From Chitinibacter sp. GC72 (lineage in GTDB: Bacteria > Pseudomonadota > Gammaproteobacteria > Burkholderiales > Chitinibacteraceae), in the NCBI RefSeq assembly GCF_009760905.1, contig NZ_VIRW01000014.1, positions 1 through 64,000 on the forward strand: 64,000 nt of DNA, read 5' to 3'. The notes beneath the pieces are model-generated. The model was not told the DNA's origin, searched no databases, and saw nothing but the letters and a program-made list of their open reading frames with translations. Below are positions 25,789 to 34,603 of this stretch, one piece after another (position 1 is the first letter of the stretch; the number at the start of each line of letters is the position of its first letter). Made by a program: the position numbers and the translations under genes.

Positions 25789-27264
25789 TTATTTGAACGT
25801 GCCGAAAATATTGCTGAACGCCCAGTTTTGCTGCGCAATACCGCTGCATTGCCAGTTGGCGGTGCTATTGCCTGCACAATTGCCGTTATCGCGACCGAGC
25901 GACCAGAATGCCAAACGCCCCATGCCTTTTTGTTGCGCGAAATTTGTCAGAATTTGCGCGTCGTTTAGCGTGAAGATTTCGGCTGGTGTGTCGTTCTGAC
26001 CAATCATTGCTGTCGCGCCCATCATTGCCCAGTATTGGGCGTCGGTTTTGCCTGGCCACAGTGTTTTGACCTGGTTAAAGACGTTTTGCAGCGCCAGAAC
26101 CGAGCGATTGCCCATTTGCGTGCCTGATACGCCGTCGTAGAAATCCATCACCATCGGATTGACGACGTCGACTTCAACGCCAGCTGCTTTGGCCGATTGC
26201 AGTACGTACAGATTGGCTGCATCGAGACCGGTGTCTGGATGAACGCCGATAGTGTAGGAGGTCACTAGTTTTTTGCCGCGTGCCTTGAAGTTGTCTTGCA
26301 GGATTTTCAGAGCAGCATTGCGGCGATCGACGATGGCTGGCTCCAGATTGTTGTAAACGTCACCCGCTTCTGGATCGAGGTCGAAATGGTCGGCGCCAAA
26401 TTTATCCAATACACCTTGATACACGGCCGCCAAACTAGCTGCCGTCGTGCAGCGACGCGCCAGATCATTGGCATTCCAGCCGCCAGTGACCACAATCACA
26501 TCGCCACCGAGTGCACGCAGACCTTGCACTTTTGACAGCAGGCCGTTTTCATCGCTAGGCCAGGTGCCCGAGCAAGCGCCGTTTGAATTGTAAAACGCGA
26601 GCGAGATGTATTTTTGGCCTGTTGCTTGTGACCAGCCGACCAGATCGGAAGCGCCGCTAACGTCAACATACGGCGCAAATTTAAACTTGGCACTACCTAC
26701 AGGTGTGGCGGTGGGCGTTGGAGTTGGTGTGGTACCGACTGGCGTTGCTGTTGGTGATGGCGTGGGCGTCGCGTTGCCCGAGCATGGGCCTAAATCAGTC
26801 CATGGCAGGCCTGAGCCGACATTGCTGGATGGGATATTATTTTGTGTCCACCAGTTTGCCTGGTAGTTGCGGCCGTCGTAGCTGACTTTTTGGCCACCGG
26901 TATACGCGATGTTGTTATTCCAAGCTGCATTCGTGCAGGTATTGCCGCTAAGGGGGGAGGCTGTTGGTGTTGGGCTGGCCGTTGGTACGGGGGTTGGCGT
27001 GGCTGGTGGTGCAGTGACAACTGGCGTTGCGGTCGGTGCCGGAGTTGCAGTTCCTGACGTTTGCAGCAACCACGGGCCCCATTGCTCTGCGCCAGGAACA
27101 TTGCCCTGGGTCCACCACTGTGCTTTGTAATCTTTGCCGCCGTAGCTGACGATTTCGCCGCCAGTGTAAACAGTCGTGTTATTCCACGCTGGCGCAGCCA
27201 ATGCCTGTACTGAACAGATTGCGGCGGGGATAGCCGCCAACATCCAACGATTCATGGTTGACAT
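25789..27264 (-). CDS. Secreted GH18 chitinase with two N-terminal CBM5/12 modules
   Basis: 491 residues from ATG 27264 with GGAG upstream. Signal peptide (about 1-24), two chitin-binding modules (about 26-70 with QAQ/KAQWWTQGNVP, and 110-160 with QANWWTQNNIP), Thr/Pro linkers, then a catalytic domain. The active-site motif DHFDLDPEAG (about residue 291-300) matches the DxxDxDxE of family GH18, with the terminal Glu as acid. VTSYTIGVHPDTG and VVNPMVMDFYDG are further barrel strands. It should cleave chitin by substrate-assisted catalysis. This branch resembles single-domain bacterial chitinases without the chitinase-insertion domain. An AraC regulator is encoded upstream. Confidence 0.93.
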   Translation of the reverse strand: MSTMNRWMLAAIPAAICSVQALAAPAWNNTTVYTGGEIVSYGGKDYKAQWWTQGNVPGAEQWGPWLLQTSGTATPAPTATPVVTAPPATPTPVPTASPTPTASPLSGNTCTNAAWNNNIAYTGGQKVSYDGRNYQANWWTQNNIPSSNVGSGLPWTDLGPCSGNATPTPSPTATPVGTTPTPTPTATPVGSAKFKFAPYVDVSGASDLVGWSQATGQKYISLAFYNSNGACSGTWPSDENGLLSKVQGLRALGGDVIVVTGGWNANDLARRCTTAASLAAVYQGVLDKFGADHFDLDPEAGDVYNNLEPAIVDRRNAALKILQDNFKARGKKLVTSYTIGVHPDTGLDAANLYVLQSAKAAGVEVDVVNPMVMDFYDGVSGTQMGNRSVLALQNVFNQVKTLWPGKTDAQYWAMMGATAMIGQNDTPAEIFTLNDAQILTNFAQQKGMGRLAFWSLGRDNGNCAGNSTANWQCSGIAQQNWAFSNIFGTFK

Positions 27265-27401
27265 CAAGTTCTCTCCATCCTAATTCTGAGGCTTTGGTGA
27301 GCCGCCGGAACTGGTTTTTTTTATTTGTGATTAAATGAGGGCACTCAGAGGCATGTCGATACGCACACGCTCCGCAGGCCATGTAGCGGCAGAATGATTT
27401 C

Positions 27402-27430
27402 ATTGTTTCTGCCTTACACGCAGAAACAAT
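27402..27430. promoter_or_regulatory. Perfect 10-bp inverted repeat in the GH18 upstream region
   Basis: ATTGTTTCTG and CAGAAACAAT are perfect inverted arms with a 9-base spacer, 138 bp upstream of the chitinase start and downstream of araC-like 27528-28376. There is no T-run, so a regulator-binding site is at least as likely as a terminator. The rest of 27265-27527 shows nothing else. Confidence 0.55.
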
Positions 27431-27527
27431 ACGAGATATGCCCGGATGAGGGAATAGCCGAATCTGCTGTAGCTACATGTCCGAATACTACTTCGGCATG
27501 TTGCAGGCAGATGGCAAGTTGAGCTGC

Positions 27528-28376
27528 TTATTTGACCAGTTCGCTAGGTGGAATGCCGAAATGAGCGCGAAAACGGCGTGAAAAACTGGCCGCTTCTTCG
27601 TAGCCCATGAGGTGAGCTACTTCACTCACGGTGAAATTGCCGTTCGCGAGCAACTCCCGAGCGCGCAGCATTCTTTCTTGAATAATCAGTTGCTGCGGTG
27701 ATTGGCCTAGATGCTTGAGGCATAAACGCTGAAAATGTGTTGCGCTAACGCCATATTGGCGCGCCAGACTATCAACGCGCCAGCCATGGGCCGGATCGAA
27801 ACGGATGCGTTCAAACATATGGCGCAGGCGATTGGGTAAATCGTCGTCCATCACGGCATTACTCAACATGCGCTGCAGTAAATCCATGACCAAGACCAGT
27901 GAGGATGCGCTTTGCGATTTGTCTTCGATTCGCGCTTCATAGCACAGCGTATGCATTGCATAGAACAGGCTGTGGGCGTATTGGACTGAACGCACGCTGG
28001 CCCGAGGGGCTTTAAATGCGGCCCAGCGTGGTGCGTCATCCAGTAAAAACCAGGCGAAGCGCCAGCATTCGCTGGCCCGGCGCAAACCACGCTGACCATA
28101 GGCGGGCAGAATGCCGAGCTGATTGGGGCCCAGAGCCAGCACCTGATCGCCGTCGATGATTTCGCCCTGACCTTCAACGCCGATCAATAAAACATGGAAC
28201 GGTGCTCTATCGCGCTCGATATTAAACAAGCCCTGTGCTTCGGAAAACCCCATCAACAGCACATTGTAGTTTTCCAGCAGATTCAACGCAGGATAGGCGT
28301 GAAAATCCTGCATCCCCACGTCCATTTGCATGGTTTCGGGGCCGATATCAAACTTCTCCTGATAAATCATGGACAT
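27528..28376 (-). CDS. AraC-family transcriptional regulator
   Basis: 282 residues. The N-terminal 170 residues look like a cupin-type sensor (GVEGQGEIIDGDQVLALGPNQLGILPAYG). The C-terminal 95 residues are the double helix-turn-helix of AraC/XylS proteins: SLARQYGVSATHFQRLCLKHLG, then TVSEVAHLMGYEEAASFSRRFRAHFG. It lies upstream of and codirectional with the GH18 chitinase, separated by an inverted repeat, so it may activate chitinase genes in response to chitin sugars. This target is inferred from position. It is divergent from the GGDEF gene. Confidence 0.92.
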   Translation of the reverse strand: MSMIYQEKFDIGPETMQMDVGMQDFHAYPALNLLENYNVLLMGFSEAQGLFNIERDRAPFHVLLIGVEGQGEIIDGDQVLALGPNQLGILPAYGQRGLRRASECWRFAWFLLDDAPRWAAFKAPRASVRSVQYAHSLFYAMHTLCYEARIEDKSQSASSLVLVMDLLQRMLSNAVMDDDLPNRLRHMFERIRFDPAHGWRVDSLARQYGVSATHFQRLCLKHLGQSPQQLIIQERMLRARELLANGNFTVSEVAHLMGYEEAASFSRRFRAHFGIPPSELVK

Positions 28377-28585
28377 GGTTCAGCGCATCCAAATTCGATA
28401 GGCATCAGACTCAGCGATTCCTGCGTTGCATGCAATTTTTTATTTAAATTGTTGTAAATGCAGTGCCTGAGAAAAGCTGCCGATTGACCGGATTAGGCGC
28501 TGATTCGTCGCTTGGATTTGAAGCTGTTGTCTGTTTGGGTTCAAAGTCTGGATTTAGCCCTAGGGCTAGATCATACTTACAAGCG

Positions 28586-28693
28586 ATGCGAAGCAATCTC
28601 AAACCTCATTTCAGGTGGACCTATAGCGCGCAAGAAGACGTGATTCCTACTCTGGCGAACGCACTTGAATCGGAAAAACTTTCGAGGGCGTAA
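28586..28693 (+). pseudogene. Probable out-of-frame 5' part of the GGDEF gene
   Basis: A frame from ATG 28586 reads MRSNLKPHFRWTYSAQEDVI and on to ALESEK, then hits a stop at 28691. In the next frame the sequence after the A-run at 28674-28678 reads TFEGVIRQLLSMLELVTDLE, flowing into the annotated GGDEF protein. One extra A in that run would join the two into a single open frame. This points to a 1-bp deletion, a sequencing error, or slippage. Confidence 0.5.
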
Positions 28694-28710
28694 TACGGCA
28701 ATTACTGTCC

Positions 28711-29640
28711 ATGCTGGAGCTGGTCACCGATCTTGAATCGACTTATTTAACCCAGATTGATTTGAATGAAGGTTTGCAAAACATCCTTTTTTCCAGAAAC
28801 AGCAAGTCATTGCAAATCCCCGAAGGTTTATCAATCCCTTGGGGGGATACTTTGTGTAAACGGGCGCTGGATGAAAAAACTCCGTATACCAATGATGTCG
28901 CCAATAACTGTGGCGATTCGGTCGCGGCAAAAGCTTTGGGTATCATCACCTATGCCTGCACGCCCATTTATCTGGAAGACGGTAACTTGTACGGTACATT
29001 ATGCGCTGCCAGTTCCGAGCAAAAACCGATTAGCGTGAAAGGGCAGCAATTCTTGCCGCTCTTTGCCCAATTAATCTCGCAATACGTGCAGAAAGAGCAA
29101 TTATTGCTGCAATTGCAGTTGGCTAATTCTACGTTAACGCTGTATTCCTATACCGATCCATTGACCGGCTTGCATAATCGGCGCGCCATCATGGACGAAC
29201 TTCCCCGAATGCTTGCACAAGCCCAGCGCACAGCGCAAAACATAGTGGTTATCTTTGTCGATCTGGACGGTTTCAAACAAATCAACGATTTGTATGGCCA
29301 TGATGCGGGTGATGCTTTCCTCGTCGAGGCTGGGCTGCGTCTCACGGCAGGATTGCGCGCGGGGGATTTAGTTGGGCGCTTGGGTGGCGACGAGTTTATT
29401 ATTGCGGGTCTGGTGTCTGTAGCGATTTCAGAAACCGATGACATTATTGCTGCCTTGAAGGCGCGCATTTTCCCCTTGCTTGTGGGCAAGTATGATTTGG
29501 GAAGCACACAGCTCGATTATCTTGGTGTGGGTCTCGGCATTGTGGTGCTCGATCCACGCAGCTATACGCCCCAGCAGGCCATTCAACTGGCCGATGCTGC
29601 AATGTATATTGATAAACAACGGCGCAAGCGCGCCATGTAA
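28711..29640 (+). CDS. Diguanylate cyclase with GAF-like sensor (GGDEF)
   Basis: 309 residues in the intact frame. Residues 1-135 form a GAF-like domain (ESTYLTQIDL, SIPWGDTLCKRALDE, GIITYACTPIYLEDGNLYGTLCAAS). Then SYTDPLTGLHNRRAIMDEL opens the GGDEF domain, and GRLGGDEFI is the active site. RAGD five residues before it is the RxxD product-inhibition site. It should make c-di-GMP from GTP and be feedback inhibited. ATG 28711 is the first start in this frame without a decent ribosome-binding site; homology-like sequence upstream in another frame suggests the true N terminus is longer. It is divergent from the AraC gene. Confidence 0.88.
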   Translation: MLELVTDLESTYLTQIDLNEGLQNILFSRNSKSLQIPEGLSIPWGDTLCKRALDEKTPYTNDVANNCGDSVAAKALGIITYACTPIYLEDGNLYGTLCAASSEQKPISVKGQQFLPLFAQLISQYVQKEQLLLQLQLANSTLTLYSYTDPLTGLHNRRAIMDELPRMLAQAQRTAQNIVVIFVDLDGFKQINDLYGHDAGDAFLVEAGLRLTAGLRAGDLVGRLGGDEFIIAGLVSVAISETDDIIAALKARIFPLLVGKYDLGSTQLDYLGVGLGIVVLDPRSYTPQQAIQLADAAMYIDKQRRKRAM

Positions 29641-29715
29641 CAGTGCAAACTGGGCTCTACAGGTGTTTGCCGCTGGATAATTCTATTCTGCTGAGCTAGT
29701 TCTACGTCAGTCAAG

Positions 29716-29746
29716 AAAAAAGCCACGGTCAATCCGTGGCTTTTTT
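29716..29746. terminator. Bidirectional terminator between GGDEF gene and purD
   Basis: AAAAAAGCCACGG pairs with CCGTGGCTTTTTT around a 5-base loop, with A-run and T-run on opposite sides. It serves both convergent genes. Confidence 0.9.
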
Positions 29747-29761
29747 GTCGGGAAAAGCATT

Positions 29762-31036
29762 TTACTTGCGGTTGATGGCGCGCCATGCGATGTCGCTGCG
29801 GTATTGTGCGCCGTCAAAATGGATGCCTTCCAGTATTTCATACGCGCGTTTTTGTGCCATTTTGTAGCTGTCGCCAAAGGCGGTCACACAGAGTACGCGC
29901 CCGCCGCTGGTGACGGGTTGGCCGTCGGCGTTCAGTGCCGTACCCGCGTGGAAAACGTGGCCGTCTTCCAGCTCGCCCGGTAAACCGCTAATCACATCGC
30001 CTTTGCGTGGCGTTTCCGGGTAATTGGCCGCAGCCATCACAATGCCCAGCGCAACGCGGCGATCCCATTCGCATTCGATCTGGTCGAGCGTGCCGTTCAC
30101 GCCGTGTTCGATCAGCGTGACGAAATCGGACTTCAGACGCAACATAATCGGCTGGGTTTCCGGGTCGCCAAAGCGGCAGTTAAATTCCAGCGTTTTCAGG
30201 CTGCCGTCTTCAGATACCATCAGTCCGGCGTACAGAAAGCCGGTGTATTCGATGCCGTCTTTGGCCATGCCTTGCACGGTAGGGATAATCACTTCGCGTA
30301 ATGCCCGGGCATGTATTTCCGGCGTCACCACAGGAGCCGGGCTATACGCGCCCATACCCCCAGTATTAGGGCCTTCGTCGCCATCGAGCAGGCGTTTGTG
30401 ATCCTGGCTTGAAGCCATGGCCAGCACGTTTTTGCCATCGACCATCACGATAAAGCTGGCTTCTTCGCCGGTGAGGAATTCTTCAATCACCACGCGCGCG
30501 CCAGCGTCACCGAGTTTGTTATCCGACAACATCGCGTCAACTGCGTCGTGCGCCTCTGTCAGCGTCATTGCCACAACTACGCCTTTACCAGCGGCTAGGC
30601 CGTCAGCCTTGATCACGATCGGCGCGCCTTTGGCGTCGATGTAGGCGTGGGCTTTGGCCGCATCGGCAAAGGTTTCGTAATCGGCAGTTGGGATGCCGTG
30701 GCGTTTCATAAACGCTTTGGCAAAGTCTTTGGATGATTCAAGCTGTGCACCGGCTTGCGTTGGGCCAAAGATTTTCAGGCCAGCGGCGCGGAAGGCATCC
30801 ACCACGCCTTGCGACAAGGGCGCTTCCGGGCCAACGACGGTGAGCGCGATGTTTTCGGTTTTGGCAAATTCCACCAGCGCAGCAATATCGGTGATATTGA
30901 CGTTGGTGAGCGTTTTATCGAGCGCAGTGCCCGCATTGCCCGGTGCAACAAAGACTTTGCTTGCGCGTTCCGATTGCGCCAGCTTCCACGCCAGTGCGTG
31001 TTCGCGGCCGCCAGAGCCGATGACCAGAATATTCAT
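29762..31036 (-). CDS. purD: Phosphoribosylamine-glycine ligase
   Basis: 424 residues. N terminus MNILVIGSGGREHALAWKLAQS is diagnostic. The ATP-grasp region shows IVIKADGLAAGKGVVVAMTL and EEFLTGEEASFI, with NTGGMGAYSPAPVVTPE and EFNCRFGDPETQPIM for metal and substrate binding. It ligates glycine to phosphoribosylamine in step 2 of purine synthesis. It belongs with purH upstream, but a 650-bp repeat-filled spacer separates them, which is unusually long for this pair. Confidence 0.98.
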   Translation of the reverse strand: MNILVIGSGGREHALAWKLAQSERASKVFVAPGNAGTALDKTLTNVNITDIAALVEFAKTENIALTVVGPEAPLSQGVVDAFRAAGLKIFGPTQAGAQLESSKDFAKAFMKRHGIPTADYETFADAAKAHAYIDAKGAPIVIKADGLAAGKGVVVAMTLTEAHDAVDAMLSDNKLGDAGARVVIEEFLTGEEASFIVMVDGKNVLAMASSQDHKRLLDGDEGPNTGGMGAYSPAPVVTPEIHARALREVIIPTVQGMAKDGIEYTGFLYAGLMVSEDGSLKTLEFNCRFGDPETQPIMLRLKSDFVTLIEHGVNGTLDQIECEWDRRVALGIVMAAANYPETPRKGDVISGLPGELEDGHVFHAGTALNADGQPVTSGGRVLCVTAFGDSYKMAQKRAYEILEGIHFDGAQYRSDIAWRAINRK

Positions 31037-31161
31037 GTTTGATTCCTTGTGTGAGGCCAGCTGTTCAGCTGCGGCCTGTAACGATGTAGTAATTCTTACC
31101 TGAATCAGCCATGGCTGATTGTGTTTTTCTTGGTCATGTTCAGATTACGTGTTGATCACGC

Positions 31162-31295
31162 GTAGGGTGGGTTAGGCCGCCACTATCTTGCTTAAAGCGA
31201 CAAAGGCTTTTCGGCCGTAACCCACCGTGGCGCAGCACTTTTTTATATCGCGTCCCGGTGGGTACGCGGCATTAAACCGCCTAACCCACCCCACG
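31162..31295. repeat. Large GTAGGGTGGGTTAG palindromic repeat
   Basis: GTAGGGTGGGTTAGG at 31162 pairs with CCTAACCCACCCCAC ending near 31295, enclosing smaller arms such as GTAACCCACCGTGGCG. It resembles the GTAGGG...CCCTAC heads of the R1 repeats at the left edge but differs in sequence. Such elements are dispersed intergenic repeats. Confidence 0.75.
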
Positions 31296-31363
31296 AATAT
31301 CGTTTTTCATCGTTAAATCACAATATTCGGCCATATCAACACTCTATCTAAATATTCCTTTGG

Positions 31364-31412
31364 GGGTATATCAATGCAGGCCATTTAATCATTGGTCTGT
31401 ATGGATATACCT
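31364..31412. repeat. 49-bp palindrome, copy 5
   Basis: GGGTATATCAATGCAGGCCA pairs with the last 20 bases with one mismatch and a few G-T pairs; exactly 49 bp. One half is clearly homologous to copy 7 at 47874. It lies in the purH-purD spacer. Confidence 0.9.
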
Positions 31413-31436
31413 TCAAATTAATTTTTCAGCTCAAAC

Positions 31437-31464
31437 GCCATTCCAGCCTGTGCCGGAATGGCGA
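31437..31464. repeat. Small hairpin in purH-purD spacer
   Basis: CGCCATTCC and GGAATGGCG form a 9-bp stem with a 10-base loop, of a type common between proteobacterial genes. Confidence 0.6.
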
Positions 31465-31524
31465 ATTTTATATCTTTCAATTCTTGCGCGAGCACTTTGC
31501 TGGCACGAAGCAAGTGGCGACGTG

Positions 31525-31675
31525 TACTTTATATACACGAGTCGCGTAGCGACAAAACCAGCGCGGCGCGCAGCCAAAAATCTTAATTAGCGAGCGAAAT
31601 GCGGATGGGCAAGGAATCGGATTGCGACGTGTACGTCGAGTACACGAGCGATCCGATGACGAAGTCCAAACGCAT
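31525..31675. repeat. Tandem GCGACGTGTAC hairpins next to purH
   Basis: GCGACGTGTA...TACACGAGTCGC at about 31528-31555 is followed by GCGACGTGTAC...GTACACGAGC at about 31624-31653. The second is nested inside ATCGGAT/ATCCGAT. The two units share arms but have different loops and flanks. They lie immediately after the purH stop, so they would be in the 3' part of its transcript. Confidence 0.65.
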
Positions 31676-31689
31676 TGCAGCCGATAATT

Positions 31690-33252
31690 TTAGTGACGGA
31701 AGTGGCGAATACCGGTCATCACCATCGCAATACCATGCTCATCCGCCGCAGCAATCACTTCTTCATCACGCAAAGAGCCACCTGGCTGGATAATCGCCGA
31801 TACGCCGTTTTCAGCAATCACATCCACGCCGTCGCGGAACGGGAAGAAGGCGTCAGACGCCGCTACCGAGCCACGCAATTCCAAGCCCGCGCTGCGCGCT
31901 TTGATCGCGGCGATTTTGGTTGAATCAACACGGCTCATTTGGCCCGCGCCAATGCCGAGGGTTTGGCCTTTGCCGCAGAACACAATCGCGTTTGATTTAA
32001 CGAATTTGGCTACATTCCATGCGAACAGCAGGTCTTTCAATTGTTGATCGTTCGGGTGCAACTTGGTCACCACTTTCAGATCGGCCAAAGTCAAAGCGTG
32101 GACGTCTGGCGTTTGCACCAGCAAGCCGCCGCCAACACGTTTCAGATCAAAACGGTTTTCGCCGCTTTCGATTGCCACTTCCAGTACGCGTACGTTCTGT
32201 TTTTTCGCCACGAGTGCCAGCGCTTCCGGCGTGTAGCCCGGTGCGATCAATACTTCGAGGAACTGCGCCGAAACGGCTTCAAGCGTGTCAACGTCCACTA
32301 CCTTGTTAAACGCAATAATGCCGCCGAAGGCGCTGGTGGTGTCGGTGGTAAATGCGGTGCGATAGGCGGTGTAGAGGTCTTTCGCCACCGCAACGCCACA
32401 TGGGTTGGCGTGTTTGACGATCACGCAAGCTGGCTCTTCAAACTGCTTCACGCATTCCCACGCGGCGTCCGAGTCGGCGATATTGTTGTAGCTCAGCTCT
32501 TTGCCTTGGTATTGCTTGTAGTTCGCCAGGCTGCCGGCCGCTGGATCAAGGTCGCGGTAGAACGCGGCTGACTGGTGTGGGTTTTCACCGTAACGCATGT
32601 CTTGCACTTTTTCGAACTGCAAGTTCAGACGAGTTGGGTAAGCGGCTTTTTCGCCATCGCTCGTCAATGCCGTCAGGTAATTTGAAATTGCGCCGTCATA
32701 TGCTGCGGTGTGGCTGAAGGCTTTTTTCGCAAGGTTTTTGCGCGTTGCCAAAGTCAGGCCGCCTTCGTTGGCTTGCATTTCAGCGATCAGGTCGCTGTAG
32801 TCGGCTGCATCGGTCACGATGGCAACGTGAGCGTGGTTTTTCGCTGCCGAGCGCACCATCGCCGGGCCGCCAATGTCTATGTTTTCGATGGCGTCTTCGT
32901 AGCTGCAGTTGGGCTTGGCAATCGTGGCTTCGAATGGGTACAAGTTCACGCACACCAAATCGATATTGCCGATGCCGTGCTCTTTCATCGTGTCAACGTG
33001 GCTGTCCAGATCGCGACGACCCAGAATACCGCCGTGGATTTTCGGGTGCAGCGTTTTTACTCGGCCATCGAGCATTTCCGGAAAGCCAGTGTAATCGGCG
33101 ACTTCGATCACCGGAACGCCATTGTCGGCGAACAATTTGGCGGTGCCGCCAGTCGACAGGATTTCAACGCCTTGCGCTGCGAGCGCTTGGGCGAATTCAA
33201 GTACACCAGTTTTATCTGATACGCTGATTAGCGCGCGAGTGATTTTGCTCAT
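31690..33252 (-). CDS. purH: Bifunctional AICAR transformylase/IMP cyclohydrolase
   Basis: 520 residues, normal length. The N-terminal IMP cyclohydrolase/MGS-like domain starts [19 protein letters not shown] and includes STGGTAKLF and [16 protein letters not shown]. The transformylase domain includes [28 protein letters not shown], and [23 protein letters not shown]. It performs the last two steps of IMP synthesis. It follows dusB and fis on the same strand, with 69 bp from fis, likely one transcription unit. Confidence 0.98.
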   Translation of the reverse strand: MSKITRALISVSDKTGVLEFAQALAAQGVEILSTGGTAKLFADNGVPVIEVADYTGFPEMLDGRVKTLHPKIHGGILGRRDLDSHVDTMKEHGIGNIDLVCVNLYPFEATIAKPNCSYEDAIENIDIGGPAMVRSAAKNHAHVAIVTDAADYSDLIAEMQANEGGLTLATRKNLAKKAFSHTAAYDGAISNYLTALTSDGEKAAYPTRLNLQFEKVQDMRYGENPHQSAAFYRDLDPAAGSLANYKQYQGKELSYNNIADSDAAWECVKQFEEPACVIVKHANPCGVAVAKDLYTAYRTAFTTDTTSAFGGIIAFNKVVDVDTLEAVSAQFLEVLIAPGYTPEALALVAKKQNVRVLEVAIESGENRFDLKRVGGGLLVQTPDVHALTLADLKVVTKLHPNDQQLKDLLFAWNVAKFVKSNAIVFCGKGQTLGIGAGQMSRVDSTKIAAIKARSAGLELRGSVAASDAFFPFRDGVDVIAENGVSAIIQPGGSLRDEEVIAAADEHGIAMVMTGIRHFRH

Positions 33253-33321
33253 CGTTTTTCCTTGTTGAATGTGAGGAGTGAGGGGTAAGGAGTGGAGGCA
33301 TTACACCTCTCTCCACGTGCC

Positions 33322-33561
33322 TCACAGCAAGTCGTAGGTTTGTAATTTTTTACGCAGGGTATTGCGGTTAATGCCCAGCATTTCTGCGGCCTGGGTCTGA
33401 TTACCCCCAACCCGTTCCAGTACTTCGATTAGCAAAGGCTTTTCCATCCGGCCCAGCACCATGTCGTACAAGGCGCTCGGTGGCTCACCATCGAGATCGT
33501 TGAAGTATTGCGCGAGCGATTCTTTAATCGCGATGGCAATCACATCGTTGGATGCATTCAT
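33322..33561 (-). CDS. fis: Fis-family DNA-binding protein
   Basis: 79 residues from ATG 33561. The C-terminal helix-turn-helix is typical: LLIEVLERVGGNQTQAAEML, then GINRNTLRKKLQTYDLL. It lies 22 bp after dusB, the conserved dusB-fis arrangement, which supports orthology to the nucleoid protein Fis. In betaproteobacteria Fis is shorter at the N terminus than in enterics, as here. It bends DNA at many promoters and can modulate rRNA and recombination. A longer upstream in-frame extension (to 33834) overlaps dusB and was rejected. Confidence 0.93.
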   Translation of the reverse strand: MNASNDVIAIAIKESLAQYFNDLDGEPPSALYDMVLGRMEKPLLIEVLERVGGNQTQAAEMLGINRNTLRKKLQTYDLL

Positions 33562-33583
33562 AAAACTTCCTATTTTTGTTTTT

Positions 33584-34603
33584 TTATTGCGCGTCAACGA
33601 CAGCGCTAATTTCCTGGTACTGCAACCGTTCGCCAAACTGCAGCAAATGGTCAAAAAACTGGCGGGTAAATGCCGCTTGCGCCGCGGTGCTTTCCTCGGC
33701 GTACATGGCCTGCCTGAATTCATTACTACCGTGCAGGCCTTTGGTATACCAGGCAATGTGTTTGCGCGCGATACGACAGCCCGAGTATTCGCCGTAAAAG
33801 GCATATAAATCGTCCAGATGCCCGAGGAGTACATCGCGAATCTCGATCACTTGCGGCGCGGGGAGTTCTTCACCGGTGGCGAGGTAGTGAGCGATTTCGC
33901 GGAAAATCCACGGGCGGCCTTGGGCGGCGCGGCCGATCATAATTGCGTCGGCGCCAGTGCTATTGAGGACGTGTGCCGCTTTTTGCGGGCTATCGATGTC
34001 GCCATTGGCGATCACCGGAATTGAAATTGAATTTTTGACTTCGCGTATCAGCTCGTAGCGCGCGTTGCCGTTATACATATCTTCGCGCGTGCGGCCATGA
34101 ATCGCCAAGGCGGCGATGCCAGCTTGCTCGGCGCGTTGGGCGACGCGGATGATGTTTTCTGCACCATTGGCAAAGCCGAGCCGAGTTTTGAGCGTAACGG
34201 GGACTTCGACCGCATCAACCACGGCATCCAGAATCTCACCGACCAGTTTTTCATCTTGCAATAAGGCCGATCCGGCGAGCTTATTGCAGACTTTTTTCAC
34301 CGGGCAGCCCATATTGATGTCGATAATTTGTGCGCCATTGGCAACCTGATAGCGGGCGGCTTCAGCCAGCGCAGCCGGATCGGAGCCCGCAATTTGCGCT
34401 GAAATCGGCGCGAGTTCGCCGTCGAAATTGGCGCGATTGAGTGATTTTTTAGCTGTACGCAGCGACTGATCGCTGGTGATCATTTCCGATACGGCGTGAC
34501 CCGCGCCAAACTTTTTGCACAGTTGGCGAAATGGCTTATCCGTCACCCCGGCCATCGGCGCGACGATCAGATTATTTTTGAGCTGATAGGGGCCAATTTG
34601 CAT
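33584..34603 (-). CDS. dusB: tRNA-dihydrouridine synthase B
   Basis: 339 residues from ATG 34603 (MQIGPYQLKNNLIVAPMAGVTD). Signatures include the catalytic Cys in DINMGCPVKKVCNK, IHGRTREDMYNG, and IPVIANGDIDSPQKA with GADAIMIGRAAQGRPWIFREI for FMN phosphate binding. It reduces specific uridines in the D-loop of tRNAs using NADPH. It is first in a dusB-fis-purH-purD run on the minus strand and divergent from hemF. Confidence 0.97.
   Translation of the reverse strand: MQIGPYQLKNNLIVAPMAGVTDKPFRQLCKKFGAGHAVSEMITSDQSLRTAKKSLNRANFDGELAPISAQIAGSDPAALAEAARYQVANGAQIIDINMGCPVKKVCNKLAGSALLQDEKLVGEILDAVVDAVEVPVTLKTRLGFANGAENIIRVAQRAEQAGIAALAIHGRTREDMYNGNARYELIREVKNSISIPVIANGDIDSPQKAAHVLNSTGADAIMIGRAAQGRPWIFREIAHYLATGEELPAPQVIEIRDVLLGHLDDLYAFYGEYSGCRIARKHIAWYTKGLHGSNEFRQAMYAEESTAAQAAFTRQFFDHLLQFGERLQYQEISAVVDAQ

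Noticed and set aside
28674-28680. Programmed -1 frameshift site in the GGDEF gene
   Set aside because: The A-run is short and no stimulating Shine-Dalgarno-like or hairpin element is evident; a simple indel is more likely, so it is reported only as a frameshift.
31360-31793. Two small open frames in the purH-purD spacer
   Set aside because: They run through palindromic repeats and lack ribosome-binding sites.
33562-33834. N-terminal extension of fis
   Set aside because: It overlaps the dusB coding end and the extension has no Fis-like sequence; ATG 33561 gives the normal length.
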